This document shows, in pieces, positions 51,562 to 60,244 of a stretch of 64,000 nucleotides of DNA. A program made the position numbers and the translations under genes. This DNA is from Nostoc sp. PCC 7107 (GTDB lineage: Bacteria > Cyanobacteriota > Cyanobacteriia > Cyanobacteriales > Nostocaceae): assembly GCF_000316625.1 (NCBI RefSeq), contig NC_019676.1:478501-542500 (forward strand), read 5' to 3'. Positions within the stretch are counted from its first letter, which is position 1. Each line of letters begins with the position of its first letter. The notes under the pieces are model-generated. The model had not been told where the DNA came from, ran no database searches, and saw nothing but the letters and a program-made list of their open reading frames with translations.

Positions 51562-52374
51562 ATGAGTAAAGCATACCCCAGCAATCTGACCCGTGTTCAA
51601 TATGAATTTCTGAGTGACATGATTCCAGAACCAAAACCTGGGGGTCGCAAGCGTGAAGTTGATATATGGGAAGTCCTTAACGGAATTTTTTATGTGCTGG
51701 TAGAAGGAGTTAGATGGCGATGCCTACGGCGGGCTACGCCTACGCTACCAGGTGACTTTCCTGTATGGCAGACGGTATATAGCTATTTTCGTAAATGGCG
51801 CAAAGACGGAACGTGGTTGAAAATTCACGATAGCCTGCGGCAGTGGACACGGATTGAAGAGGAACGGCATCGAAGCCCATCGGAAGCGATCATCGATAGT
51901 CAAAGCGTCAAGAGTGCAGCGATGGTAAGTCAATCTGTGGGTTTTGATGCAGGTAAGAAAATTAAAGGACGCAAGCGATTTATGACGGTCGATACCTTGG
52001 GATTAGTCTTGCGGGTCTTAGTCACGGCTGCCAATGTGGGTGAACGCGAGGGAGGTAAACTAGTTCTCAAACGGGTAAAACAGTCTCAAAAGCAGGTATC
52101 TCGTTTGACAACCCTCTGGGTGGATGGCGGCTTTGACGGTGAGCCGTTTATGCAGTGGGTGATGAATTTTTGCCGTTGGATTGTGCAGGTGGTGTTGCGC
52201 CCAGAGCAAACCAAGGGCTTTGTCTTGCTCAAAAAACGTTGGGTGGTGGAGCGCACTTTCGGTTGGGTCATGGGGTGTCGGCGATTGGTCAGAGACTATG
52301 AGTTATTGCCAGAAACATCAGAGACGTTTATCTACCTTGCTATGATCCGGATCATGGTGAGGCGATTGGCATAA
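51562..52374 (+). CDS. IS5-family transposase
   Basis: The 270-aa DDE transposase has SEAIIDSQSVKSA (first Asp region), LWVDGGFDGEP (second Asp) and VVERTFGWVMGCRRL with the catalytic Glu and the Tyr/Arg pattern. Residues 55-61 (about LRRATPT) come from a dispersed repeat; without them the text reads as the normal RWRC...LPGDFPVWQTVY. The insertion is 21 nt and in frame, so the protein is full length. Activity is uncertain. Confidence 0.92.
   Translation: MSKAYPSNLTRVQYEFLSDMIPEPKPGGRKREVDIWEVLNGIFYVLVEGVRWRCLRRATPTLPGDFPVWQTVYSYFRKWRKDGTWLKIHDSLRQWTRIEEERHRSPSEAIIDSQSVKSAAMVSQSVGFDAGKKIKGRKRFMTVDTLGLVLRVLVTAANVGEREGGKLVLKRVKQSQKQVSRLTTLWVDGGFDGEPFMQWVMNFCRWIVQVVLRPEQTKGFVLLKKRWVVERTFGWVMGCRRLVRDYELLPETSETFIYLAMIRIMVRRLA
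51717..51745. repeat. Short dispersed repeat inside the IS5 transposase gene
   Basis: This is the same repeat as at 1158-1186. The inserted part is 21 nt, seven codons, so the reading frame survives, unlike the other copy, which brings stops. Confidence 0.7.
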
Positions 52375-52551
52375 AATTTGACCCCTCAAAACTTTTCAAA
52401 CACCCTCTTAGAGGTTGTTTTAAAAGTATTTCTCTGTGTCTTTTAGCACTTGTTGATATTCTCTAGCCCCCTTAAAAAGCTGCGGTGTATACAAAAGTCC
52501 AAAATTTTCATAGGAAAACGAAAGAATAGCGATCGCTTTAACCTCATCTTC

Positions 52552-52938
52552 TTAGCTCAACTGATCAGACCGCAATACTCCTTTAATTTCTGGATTGCTA
52601 GGTAGATAACAGAGAAACTTTTGAGACTTGGCATTCTCCTGAATAAGTAAGCGTCCACAGTTTTCACACTCATAGATATGAGGAATATACTTCAAATAAT
52701 ACTGAGTAATAATTCCCCAAACTACTGCACGATGGTCTTTACCTTGCAGCCAGGGAAAACGTTTAAGCCACTCTTCTTGATTTTCTGTAAGCAGTGATTC
52801 AATGTATAAACTGACATCAGACGCAATCCCCTCAAAGATAACGTCTTTATCTTGATCTTTAATCAGATGGCCTTTGTATGGTATTTTATCCGTCCGATCA
52901 ATAATGCTGTGACCACAAGTGCAACCCATTTTGCTCAT
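52552..52938 (-). CDS. Cys-rich small protein, 128 aa, function unknown
   Basis: The protein has CTCGH near the N-terminus (residues 6-10) and CENCG near residue 93, and could bind zinc as a ribbon. The middle is helical and acidic with aromatic residues. A start at M4 (MGCTCGH) is also possible. I do not recognise the family, but the codon use and length suggest a real gene. It is convergent with the IS5-type element, next to a gene for a Tab2-like protein. Confidence 0.7.
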   Translation of the reverse strand: MSKMGCTCGHSIIDRTDKIPYKGHLIKDQDKDVIFEGIASDVSLYIESLLTENQEEWLKRFPWLQGKDHRAVVWGIITQYYLKYIPHIYECENCGRLLIQENAKSQKFLCYLPSNPEIKGVLRSDQLS

Positions 52939-53112
52939 AAAATTGCTACTCGCCGTTAGTAATGATTTGTTCTCAATTATCTACCTGACATAATTGAAGC
53001 GCCACACTTTTGAACTATTGTGCATCAAAGTTTGTAGTTTCCCTGCTGCCCTAAGCCTCGTATGATCAAGATATCAGCAAAATATAAAGTCGCCAGATTT
53101 TCACGGCATAAC

Positions 53113-53976
53113 ATGGGCAGTATTTGGGAAATCGATTTTTACTCTCGTCCGATTTTGGATGAAAATCAAAAAAAAGTTTGGGAAGTTGTAGTCTGCGAAA
53201 GTCCGTTGGATATTCGAGCGCAGACAGATTCGTTATTTCGCTATGCTCAATATTGTCCTAGCACCGAAGTCAATTCGGGTTGGTTGCGGACAGCATTGCA
53301 GGAAGCCATTGACAAAGCCGGAGAAGCGCCCATTAAAGTTCGCTTTTTCCGCCGCCAAATGAACAATATGATTACTAAAGCTTGCCAAGATTTGGGGATT
53401 CCGGCTCAACCTAGTCGCCGTACTTTGTTGCTGAACCAATGGCTACAACAGCGGATGGAGGAAGTTTATCCTCAAGAACCGGGCTATCAAGGCGGAAATA
53501 ACCCTTCAGTGCGTTTAGACAGTCCTTTACCGCAGCGTTTACCTGATGCGTTAGAAGGACAGCAATGGGTATTTGTCAGCTTATCAGCAGGGGAATTGGC
53601 AGAAATGCCAGAGTGGGATATTGGCTTTGGTGAAGCTTTCCCCTTAGAAATGGCGCAATTGTCGCCAGAGGCTCGCATTCCAGGAGTTTTGATTTTCTCC
53701 CCAAGGGCTTTACCCTTAGCTGGTTGGATGTCTGGTTTAGAGTTAGCTTTTTTAAGAGTTGATCAGAGTGTTGGTACAAGGTTAATTCTGGAGACTGGTG
53801 CTACAGAAAGTTGGATTGTGGCAAATATCAAAAATCCCCAACTTTTAGTAGAAGCTAAAGGTTTCGCCGAATCGAAACAACAAGCTAATGGAGTGCATTT
53901 TATTGGTGTACAGTCAAGTCCCCAAGCAGAATCTTTTGCGGGGTTTTGGTTGTTGCAAGAGGTGATTTTGCCTTGA
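53113..53976 (+). CDS. Tab2/Atab2-family RNA-binding protein (DUF1092)
   Basis: The 287-aa protein begins MGSIWEIDFYSRPILDENQK, the standard start of this family, so ATG 53113 is preferred to ATG 53062. Next come KVWEVVVCESP, IKVRFFRRQMNNMITKAC and FVSLSAGELAEMPEWDIGF. Plant and algal Tab2/Atab2 are needed for translation of photosystem I core mRNAs. The cyanobacterial proteins are their ancestors. The role in this organism is inferred. Confidence 0.9.
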   Translation: MGSIWEIDFYSRPILDENQKKVWEVVVCESPLDIRAQTDSLFRYAQYCPSTEVNSGWLRTALQEAIDKAGEAPIKVRFFRRQMNNMITKACQDLGIPAQPSRRTLLLNQWLQQRMEEVYPQEPGYQGGNNPSVRLDSPLPQRLPDALEGQQWVFVSLSAGELAEMPEWDIGFGEAFPLEMAQLSPEARIPGVLIFSPRALPLAGWMSGLELAFLRVDQSVGTRLILETGATESWIVANIKNPQLLVEAKGFAESKQQANGVHFIGVQSSPQAESFAGFWLLQEVILP

Positions 53977-54274
53977 GAGTGCTGAGAAAAATATGAAGTG
54001 TGAAGTATAAAGTATGAAAATGTGAAATTTCATCCTTCTGCCTCCATCTTTTAGGTACGTAATCGGTACATAGTGATACATATCGATGATTTTTGGGGAA
54101 TTCTCTGCATTGATGGAACGCTGATAGATGTCCATGATTTGGGATAATTATCTGCGTCCATCTCCGTTGTCAAAAGCAAATTGCTGATTTGCGCGGATAG
54201 GCACCAATGATTTGGGATAATTATCTGCGTTTGCTTGCAGTTCAAAATCCGAAATCCACAATTCACCAAGGGTC
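53977..54274. repeat. Spacer before tldE with repeated blocks
   Basis: ATGATTTGGGATAATTATCT and a few more bases occur twice (from 54133 and 54208, ~23 bp), with a weaker third form near 54086. It also holds a TGAAGTGTGAAGTA-type repeat near 54000. No coding frame is convincing. Confidence 0.5.
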
Positions 54275-55588
54275 ATGGGTTCTGAAAATTTCTCACACGA
54301 TACACTAGCAGAACAGCTGCTGGAACTAGCCATCAAATCGGGAGCCGAAGCCGCTGAGGTGTATCAGTCGCACTCGCTTTCTCGTCCAGTCTTTTTTGAG
54401 GCTAACCGCCTGAAACAGCTAGAAACCAGCCAATCTGAAGGTACAACGCTGCGATTATGGCGCAATGGTCGTCCAGGATTGACTGTGGCTTATGGTGATG
54501 TTTCACCCCAGGCGATGGTGGAACGGGCTTTAGCTTTGAGTGAACTAAATCCGCCGGAAACAATCGAGTTGGTGAGTAACTCCAAGCCAGATTACCCAGA
54601 CTTGGGGGAAAGTGTACCCATAGAAGTTTTAGTCAACTGGGGTAAAGAAGCGATCTCAATTATCCGCGATACTTACCCAGATGTGCTATGCAATAGTGAC
54701 TGGGAATGTGATGTGGAAACTACTAGACTTGTAAATAGTCAAGGTCTAGATTGTTACTACACAGATACCACCCTCAGCTGTTATATGTCGGCCGAATGGG
54801 TGAGGGGTGATGATTTTTTGAGTGTTTCTGATGGTCAAACTCAACGCAATATCCTCGACCCAGAAAAGTTAGCTTATCAGATTTTACAAAGGTTAGTCTG
54901 GGCTAAAGAAAATGTTGCGCCCCCTAACGGTCGTATACCCGTTTTATTTACTTCTAAAGCAGCCGATATGCTGTGGGGAACTGCCCAAGCAGCTTTAAAC
55001 GGCAAACGTGTCTTAGAAGCTGCTTCTCCTTGGGGAGAAAGGGTGAATAAACAAATTGTTGCTCCTAGTTTGACATTGTATCAAGACCCAGAGGCTGGCC
55101 CTTATAGTTGCCCTTTTGATGATGAAGGAACGCCGACCACGGCTTTAGTATTTGTCAAAGATGGCATATTACAGCATTTTTATGGCGATCGCACTACAGG
55201 CCGTCAACTTGGTGTAGGTTCCACTGGTAATGGTTTTCGCCCTGGATTAGGTAGCTATCCTACTCCAGGATTGTTTAATTTCTTGATTCAGCCTGGTTCC
55301 GTACCACTGCGAGATTTAATTCGGCAATTAGATAACGGCCTAGTTGTAGATCAAATGTTAGGTGGTAGTGGTGGTATTTCGGGAGACTTTTCCATCAACA
55401 TTGATTTAGGCTACTGCGTCAAAAATGGTCAAGTAATTGGCCGCGTAAAAGACACAATGGTTGCAGGTAATGTCTACACAGCCTTAAAGCACGTCGTAGA
55501 ATTGGGTAATGATGCAGATTGGAATGGTTCTTGTTATACTCCATCTTTAATAGTTGAAGGACTATCTACTACTAGCAGAAATCCTTAA
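54275..55588 (+). CDS. pmbA: TldD/PmbA-family metalloprotease, PmbA/TldE type
   Basis: The 437-aa protein has GAEAAEVYQSHSL near the N-terminus, VLFTSKAADMLWGTA, and GNGFRPGLGSYPTPGLFNF with GGSGGISGDFSINI in the C-terminal domain. No TldD-type HExxxH motif is seen, as expected for the TldE/PmbA half. The pair matures modified peptides such as microcin B17 in E. coli. The partner gene is not in this window. Confidence 0.9.
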   Translation: MGSENFSHDTLAEQLLELAIKSGAEAAEVYQSHSLSRPVFFEANRLKQLETSQSEGTTLRLWRNGRPGLTVAYGDVSPQAMVERALALSELNPPETIELVSNSKPDYPDLGESVPIEVLVNWGKEAISIIRDTYPDVLCNSDWECDVETTRLVNSQGLDCYYTDTTLSCYMSAEWVRGDDFLSVSDGQTQRNILDPEKLAYQILQRLVWAKENVAPPNGRIPVLFTSKAADMLWGTAQAALNGKRVLEAASPWGERVNKQIVAPSLTLYQDPEAGPYSCPFDDEGTPTTALVFVKDGILQHFYGDRTTGRQLGVGSTGNGFRPGLGSYPTPGLFNFLIQPGSVPLRDLIRQLDNGLVVDQMLGGSGGISGDFSINIDLGYCVKNGQVIGRVKDTMVAGNVYTALKHVVELGNDADWNGSCYTPSLIVEGLSTTSRNP

Positions 55589-55592
55589 ACAG

Positions 55593-55636
55593 CCAATAGT
55601 TGGTTTAGTGTTTGGCTATCTAGCGAGTTGGTTGGT
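55593..55636. repeat. Duplicated 44-bp fragment of the ClC gene
   Basis: Positions 55593-55636 match 55933-55976 at 40 of 44 bases, in the same orientation and 340 bp apart. In the ClC gene the matching stretch encodes PIVGLVFGYLAGWLV (residues 64-78). The upstream copy has no start, so it is a fragment. Confidence 0.7.
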
Positions 55637-55743
55637 GTATTTCCAAGAGTTTCAGCCACAAACTGCCTAGCTGCTCATCTCTATCCCCGATTTCAAGTTA
55701 TAACTATGAACAGAAATTATCAATAAATTGCCAAATTTATCTT

Positions 55744-58389
55744 ATGTCGCTTCCTGTGCTGAGTCAGCGCTTGCTTCGTTGGTGGCAGCCTCGAAAAGGT
55801 TTAGCGATCGCTGAAGCTTCTATAATTGGGATTGTAGCGGCTTTATCTGCGGTATTGTTAAAAGTTGGATCGGGATGGTTGGGAGCATGGCGTGTGCATA
55901 CTTCCCATGTTTTCCCTGCATGGTTAGCTTTACCAATAGTTGGGTTAGTTTTTGGCTATCTGGCGGGTTGGTTGGTACAAAGGTTTGCACCAGAAGCATC
56001 TGGTAGCGGTATTCCCCAAGTCAAAGCCACCCTAGCGAATGTGCCAACGCAATTATCTTGGCGGGTAGCAGCTGTTAAGCTTCTCAGTGCGATGATTGTC
56101 ATTGGTTCAGGCTTAACTTTGGGTAGACAAGGGCCAACGGTGCAAGTCGGCGCAAGTTTAGCCGCGGGGATGAGTCGCTTTGTTCCCACTTCCCCAGATC
56201 ATCGACGACAAATGATCGCCGCAGGTGCAGGTGCAGGTTTAGCAGCTGCGTTTAATGCCCCCCTGGCTGGTGTCATATTTATTGTTGAAGAGTTACTGCA
56301 AGATTTATCTGGGATAACTTTAGGAACCGCCATTATCGCTTCATTTATTGGCGGCGTTGTATCGCGGTTATTAGGCGGAGGCAGTCTACAATTAAATCAA
56401 CAATTGATGCACTCTTCTAGTCAGTTTTCTCTCCCAGAACTGCCCTTTTTCTTATTGTTGGGGATTTTTGCCGGGTTACTAGGTGCGTTATTTAATCGTG
56501 GTTTAATTTTTAGTATAAAATTCTATCGAACTTTACATATTAGTTTGCCGCTAAAAGTGGCTTTGGCGGGATTTATTTCCGGGATAATCGTTGCTATCTT
56601 ACCGGATTATTTTCGGAATAATACGGGCTTGCGTGAGTATATCATTACTAGCAACTCTAGTGGTTCTGTAGCAGCGATCGCATTTATTGCTCAATTTATT
56701 CTCACGTTAATCGCCTTTGGTTCTGGTGCGCCGGGAGGATTATTTGCACCTAGTCTGATCTTAGGTTCTTGCTTAGGACACGTTGTTGGTGTTTGGGAAT
56801 CTCATTTATTAGGTATAGGTTCTCTACCTACCTATGCTTTAGCAGGAATGGGGGGATTTTTTAGTGCTGTTTCTAAAGTTCCCATCACCGCTATTGTGAT
56901 TATCTTTGAAATGACCACCGACTTCAATTTGGTTTTACCTTTAATGATTGTGGCTGTAGTTGCTTACCTAGTTGCAGATAAGGTGATGCCAGGTTCGCTT
57001 TATGATACGCTTTTGCAATTGAAAGGTATTAGCATTACAAAAGTCGCCTCAGCAGAAGCTATCTTAACAACATTAACCGCTAAAGATGTAATGCAGCAGC
57101 AGGTAGAAACTCTAGATGCAGACATGACTTTAGAAGAAACAAAACAGGCATTTTCTAGTTCTCATCATCGGGGTTTCCCTGTAGTCAAAAATAGCAAGTT
57201 AGTGGGAATTGTCACCCAATCAGATTTGACCAAAACGCCGAATCGCAACTTGCCAAATGATACTCTGTTAAAAGAAATTATGAACCCGGCACCGATAACG
57301 GTCACACCCTTACATAACCTAAGTAATGTACTGTATTTACTTGACCGCTATCAAATCAGTCGTTTACCAGTAATAGATAGGCGAAAATTAATTGGGATTA
57401 TTACCCGTGCAGATATTATTCGCGCTGAAGCTGACCATCTCAACGGGGGAAATGTTACCCCAACACCCCAAGCAGAACCTTCTTACATAGTTTACCAAAC
57501 GCGATCGCCGAGTATTGGCAGAGGTAGATTGTTAGTACCAATAGCTAACCCGGAAACTGCGGCGACTCTACTACAAATAGCCACAGCTATTGCCCGTGAT
57601 CGCCACTATGAAATAGAGTGCGTCCAGATCATGTTAGTATCACGTCACAGTTCTCCATGCGAAACCCCTGTGAGAACTGCCAAAAGTCGGCGCTTACTGC
57701 GACACGCAGAAGTTTTAGCTAAAAAGTGGGGTATTCCCTTACATACACAAATTCGCGTCGCCCATGATCCCGCCCAAGCTATCTTAGAAACTATCAAAGA
57801 ATGCCACATAGACATGATTTTAATGGGTTGGAAAGGCAATACTTCCACCCCAGGTAGAATTTTTGGCAATGTTGTTGACACCATCATTCGTCAAGCCACC
57901 TGTGAAGTCCTCCTAGTAAAACTGAGCAATAGTCAAGAGTCAATTGTCAAGAGTCAATTGTCAGAAATCACTCTTACTCCCCAATTCAACCGTTGGTTAA
58001 TCCCCACGGCTGGCGGCCCTAATGCTAAATTTGCCATGAAATTGTTACCTGCATTATTGACCTTGGGGAATAATCCAGAAATTCACTTAACGCAAGTATT
58101 CAAACCATCTGAGTTGAACCCGGATATGCAGATTTTAGACCAAGCCATCCATCAATTGACGCGCCACCGCCAATTATCTGGTACTATCTTTCTGGCTACC
58201 CCAGTACAGGCAGATTCCGTTGCTGAAGGTGTGATTAACTTAGTTAAAAAGCAAGGGTTTGATGTTGTAATTTTAGGTGCTACCCGCGAAGGATTATTGC
58301 AACAAGCAATTCAAGGTAATATTCCCGAAGCGATCGCCTCTGGTGTAGAAAGTACAGTTATATTAGTCCGCGGTGCAATTAATAATTAA
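55744..58389 (+). CDS. ClC-family chloride channel/transporter with CBS and USP domains
   Basis: The 881-aa protein has a ClC membrane domain (to ~430) with GSGIP at 87-91, LGRQGPTVQ at 126-134, and GAPGGLFAPSL. Two CBS motifs follow (about 450-575), then two universal-stress-type domains (from ~590 and ~735). The external gating Glu of GREGP is Gln129 here (CAA at 56128-56130), which would remove proton coupling if the alignment holds. The inner glutamate region FIVEELLQD is present. Confidence 0.93.
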   Translation: MSLPVLSQRLLRWWQPRKGLAIAEASIIGIVAALSAVLLKVGSGWLGAWRVHTSHVFPAWLALPIVGLVFGYLAGWLVQRFAPEASGSGIPQVKATLANVPTQLSWRVAAVKLLSAMIVIGSGLTLGRQGPTVQVGASLAAGMSRFVPTSPDHRRQMIAAGAGAGLAAAFNAPLAGVIFIVEELLQDLSGITLGTAIIASFIGGVVSRLLGGGSLQLNQQLMHSSSQFSLPELPFFLLLGIFAGLLGALFNRGLIFSIKFYRTLHISLPLKVALAGFISGIIVAILPDYFRNNTGLREYIITSNSSGSVAAIAFIAQFILTLIAFGSGAPGGLFAPSLILGSCLGHVVGVWESHLLGIGSLPTYALAGMGGFFSAVSKVPITAIVIIFEMTTDFNLVLPLMIVAVVAYLVADKVMPGSLYDTLLQLKGISITKVASAEAILTTLTAKDVMQQQVETLDADMTLEETKQAFSSSHHRGFPVVKNSKLVGIVTQSDLTKTPNRNLPNDTLLKEIMNPAPITVTPLHNLSNVLYLLDRYQISRLPVIDRRKLIGIITRADIIRAEADHLNGGNVTPTPQAEPSYIVYQTRSPSIGRGRLLVPIANPETAATLLQIATAIARDRHYEIECVQIMLVSRHSSPCETPVRTAKSRRLLRHAEVLAKKWGIPLHTQIRVAHDPAQAILETIKECHIDMILMGWKGNTSTPGRIFGNVVDTIIRQATCEVLLVKLSNSQESIVKSQLSEITLTPQFNRWLIPTAGGPNAKFAMKLLPALLTLGNNPEIHLTQVFKPSELNPDMQILDQAIHQLTRHRQLSGTIFLATPVQADSVAEGVINLVKKQGFDVVILGATREGLLQQAIQGNIPEAIASGVESTVILVRGAINN

Positions 58390-58425
58390 CTCTTAAGAAC
58401 TAATTGACAAGCAGAGTCGGAACTT

Positions 58426-58902
58426 TTGAATACAGCAGTTATTAATATCCTCCCACAACACATCCAAATTATTCGCAGCCACGCCGAAAGCACCTACCCC
58501 GAAGAATGCTGCGGAATTATTCTTGGCTATATAAATAATCAAACCAAAACAGTAGTCGAGATTATCCCCACCGCTAACGCCTGGAGTACTGAGTCAAACA
58601 ACTTCGCTCATAACGAAACAGAATACAGCGAAAGACGAAGATATGCGATCGCACCCCAAGTTATGTTACAAGTACAAAAAACAGCACGGGATAAATCGTT
58701 AAATATTATTGGGATTTATCATTCCCATCCTGACAATCCAGCGATTCCTTCCGAATGCGATCGCCAGTATGCTTGGCCTGCATACTCGTATATAATAGTT
58801 TCCGTCCAAAATGGCACAGCTAATGAACTCCTCAGTTGGAGTCTTGACAACCAACATCAGTTTCAACCAGAGACAATTTATCCTATAAATTTAGCTACTT
58901 AA
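58426..58902 (+). CDS. Mov34/MPN (JAMM, M67) metallopeptidase
   Basis: The 158-aa protein starts at TTG 58426 (no ATG in range). It has Glu27 in YPEECCGIILG and the zinc site IYHSHPDNPAIPSECD (H-x-H-x7-S-x2-D). JAMM proteins of this size cleave sulfur-carrier or ubiquitin-like tails. It is 62 bp upstream of a MoeZ-type E1/rhodanese gene, an arrangement that supports a sulfur-carrier role. Confidence 0.9.
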   Translation: MNTAVINILPQHIQIIRSHAESTYPEECCGIILGYINNQTKTVVEIIPTANAWSTESNNFAHNETEYSERRRYAIAPQVMLQVQKTARDKSLNIIGIYHSHPDNPAIPSECDRQYAWPAYSYIIVSVQNGTANELLSWSLDNQHQFQPETIYPINLAT

Positions 58903-58964
58903 GTTAAATAACGACATCGTTTTTCGATACCATTAATAATTCGCTCGTCCACAGCAAAATTGCT

Positions 58965-60137
58965 ATGTTAAATCCCAACCTGGAAGAAATCCAGCTGACT
59001 AAAGACGACTACGAACGTTACTCCCGCCACCTAATTTTGCCAGAAGTCGGGGTAGACGGACAAAAACGCTTAAAATCTGCCAGTGTACTGTGTATTGGTA
59101 CAGGTGGTTTAGGTGCGCCACTGCTGTTATATTTAGCCGCAGCAGGTGTCGGACGCATTGGTATTGTGGATTTTGATGTTGTTGATACTTCTAACCTGCA
59201 ACGTCAAGTTATTCACGGTACGTCCTGGGTAGGTAAACCCAAAATTGAATCAGCCAAAAACCGCATTCACGAAATTAACCCCCATTGTCAGGTTGATTTA
59301 TACGAAACTCGCTTGAGTTCCGAAAACGCCCTCGATATTATTCGTCCTTACGATATCGTTGTGGATGGGACTGATAATTTCCCCACCAGATATCTAGTCA
59401 ACGATGCTTGTGTGTTGCTAAACAAGCCAAATGTTTACGGTTCAATTTTCCGGTTTGAAGGCCAAGCAACGGTATTTAACTACGAAGGTGGGCCGAACTA
59501 CCGCGATTTATATCCAGAACCACCACCACCAGGAATGGTTCCTTCCTGTGCAGAAGGCGGCGTTTTGGGGATTTTACCGGGAATGATTGGTGTCATCCAA
59601 GCCACGGAAACTGTGAAAATTATTCTCGGTAATGGCAATACTTTAAGTGGCAGGCTGTTACTGTACAATGCCTTAGAGATGAAATTCCGGGAATTGAAAT
59701 TGCGTCCTAACCCGATTCGCCCCGTAATTGAAAAGCTGATAGACTACGAACAATTCTGTGGTATCACCCAAGCTAAAGCTGAAGAAGCAAAACAACAGCA
59801 AGAAATTGCCGAAATGACTGTGACAGAGTTAAAGGCGTTGCTAGATAGCGGTGCAAAAGATTTTGTCCTGTTGGATGTGCGGAACCCTCATGAGTACGAC
59901 ATTGCGAACATTCCTGGTTCTGTTTTAGTCCCATTACCAGATATTGAAAATGGTAATGGTGTAGCTAAGGTGAAAGAAGTACTCAACGGACACCGTTTAA
60001 TTGCTCATTGTAAGATGGGTGGTCGTTCTGCCAAAGCCCTCAGTATCCTCAAAGATGCAGGGATTACGGGGACAAATGTTAAAGGCGGGATTACCGCATG
60101 GAGTCGAGAAGTTGATCCTTCGGTTCCGGAATATTAA
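58965..60137 (+). CDS. moeZ: MoeZ-type E1-like adenylyltransferase/rhodanese
   Basis: The 390-aa protein has a ThiF/MoeB domain with RYSRHLILPEVG, GTGGLGAPLLLYLAAAG (ATP), VDGTDNFPTRYLVND and YPEPPPPGMVPSCAEGGVLG, then a rhodanese domain from ~285 with the active Cys in HCKMGGRSAK. The CxxC zinc pairs of E. coli MoeB are absent, as in MoeZ. It would activate and thiolate carrier C-termini for molybdopterin, thiamine or cysteine synthesis. Confidence 0.92.
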   Translation: MLNPNLEEIQLTKDDYERYSRHLILPEVGVDGQKRLKSASVLCIGTGGLGAPLLLYLAAAGVGRIGIVDFDVVDTSNLQRQVIHGTSWVGKPKIESAKNRIHEINPHCQVDLYETRLSSENALDIIRPYDIVVDGTDNFPTRYLVNDACVLLNKPNVYGSIFRFEGQATVFNYEGGPNYRDLYPEPPPPGMVPSCAEGGVLGILPGMIGVIQATETVKIILGNGNTLSGRLLLYNALEMKFRELKLRPNPIRPVIEKLIDYEQFCGITQAKAEEAKQQQEIAEMTVTELKALLDSGAKDFVLLDVRNPHEYDIANIPGSVLVPLPDIENGNGVAKVKEVLNGHRLIAHCKMGGRSAKALSILKDAGITGTNVKGGITAWSREVDPSVPEY

Positions 60138-60244
60138 TCAACACGGTTATCAAAATAGGTCACACATTGCGTTAATAATTATCCACATTTCCAGTAGTGG
60201 AAATCAGAGGGGAGGTAATATAAGTTACCTTCCTTTTCTCTATT

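Larger units (their letters stand above)
51474..52408 (+). mobile_element. IS5-type insertion sequence
   Basis: The left end AGAGGCTGTTTGAAAAG (from 51474) and the right end CTTTTCAAACACCCTCT (to 52408) are inverted repeats with one mismatch. TA stands on both sides, which could be a 2-bp target duplication. It holds one transposase gene. Imperfect direct repeats just outside (51446-51472 and 52407-52433) suggest insertion into an older IS remnant. The element sits between holB and a minus-strand gene. Confidence 0.85.

Noticed and set aside
54133..54235. Possible CRISPR-like repeats before tldE
   Set aside because: Only two good copies of a 23-bp block with a 52-bp gap; not an array.
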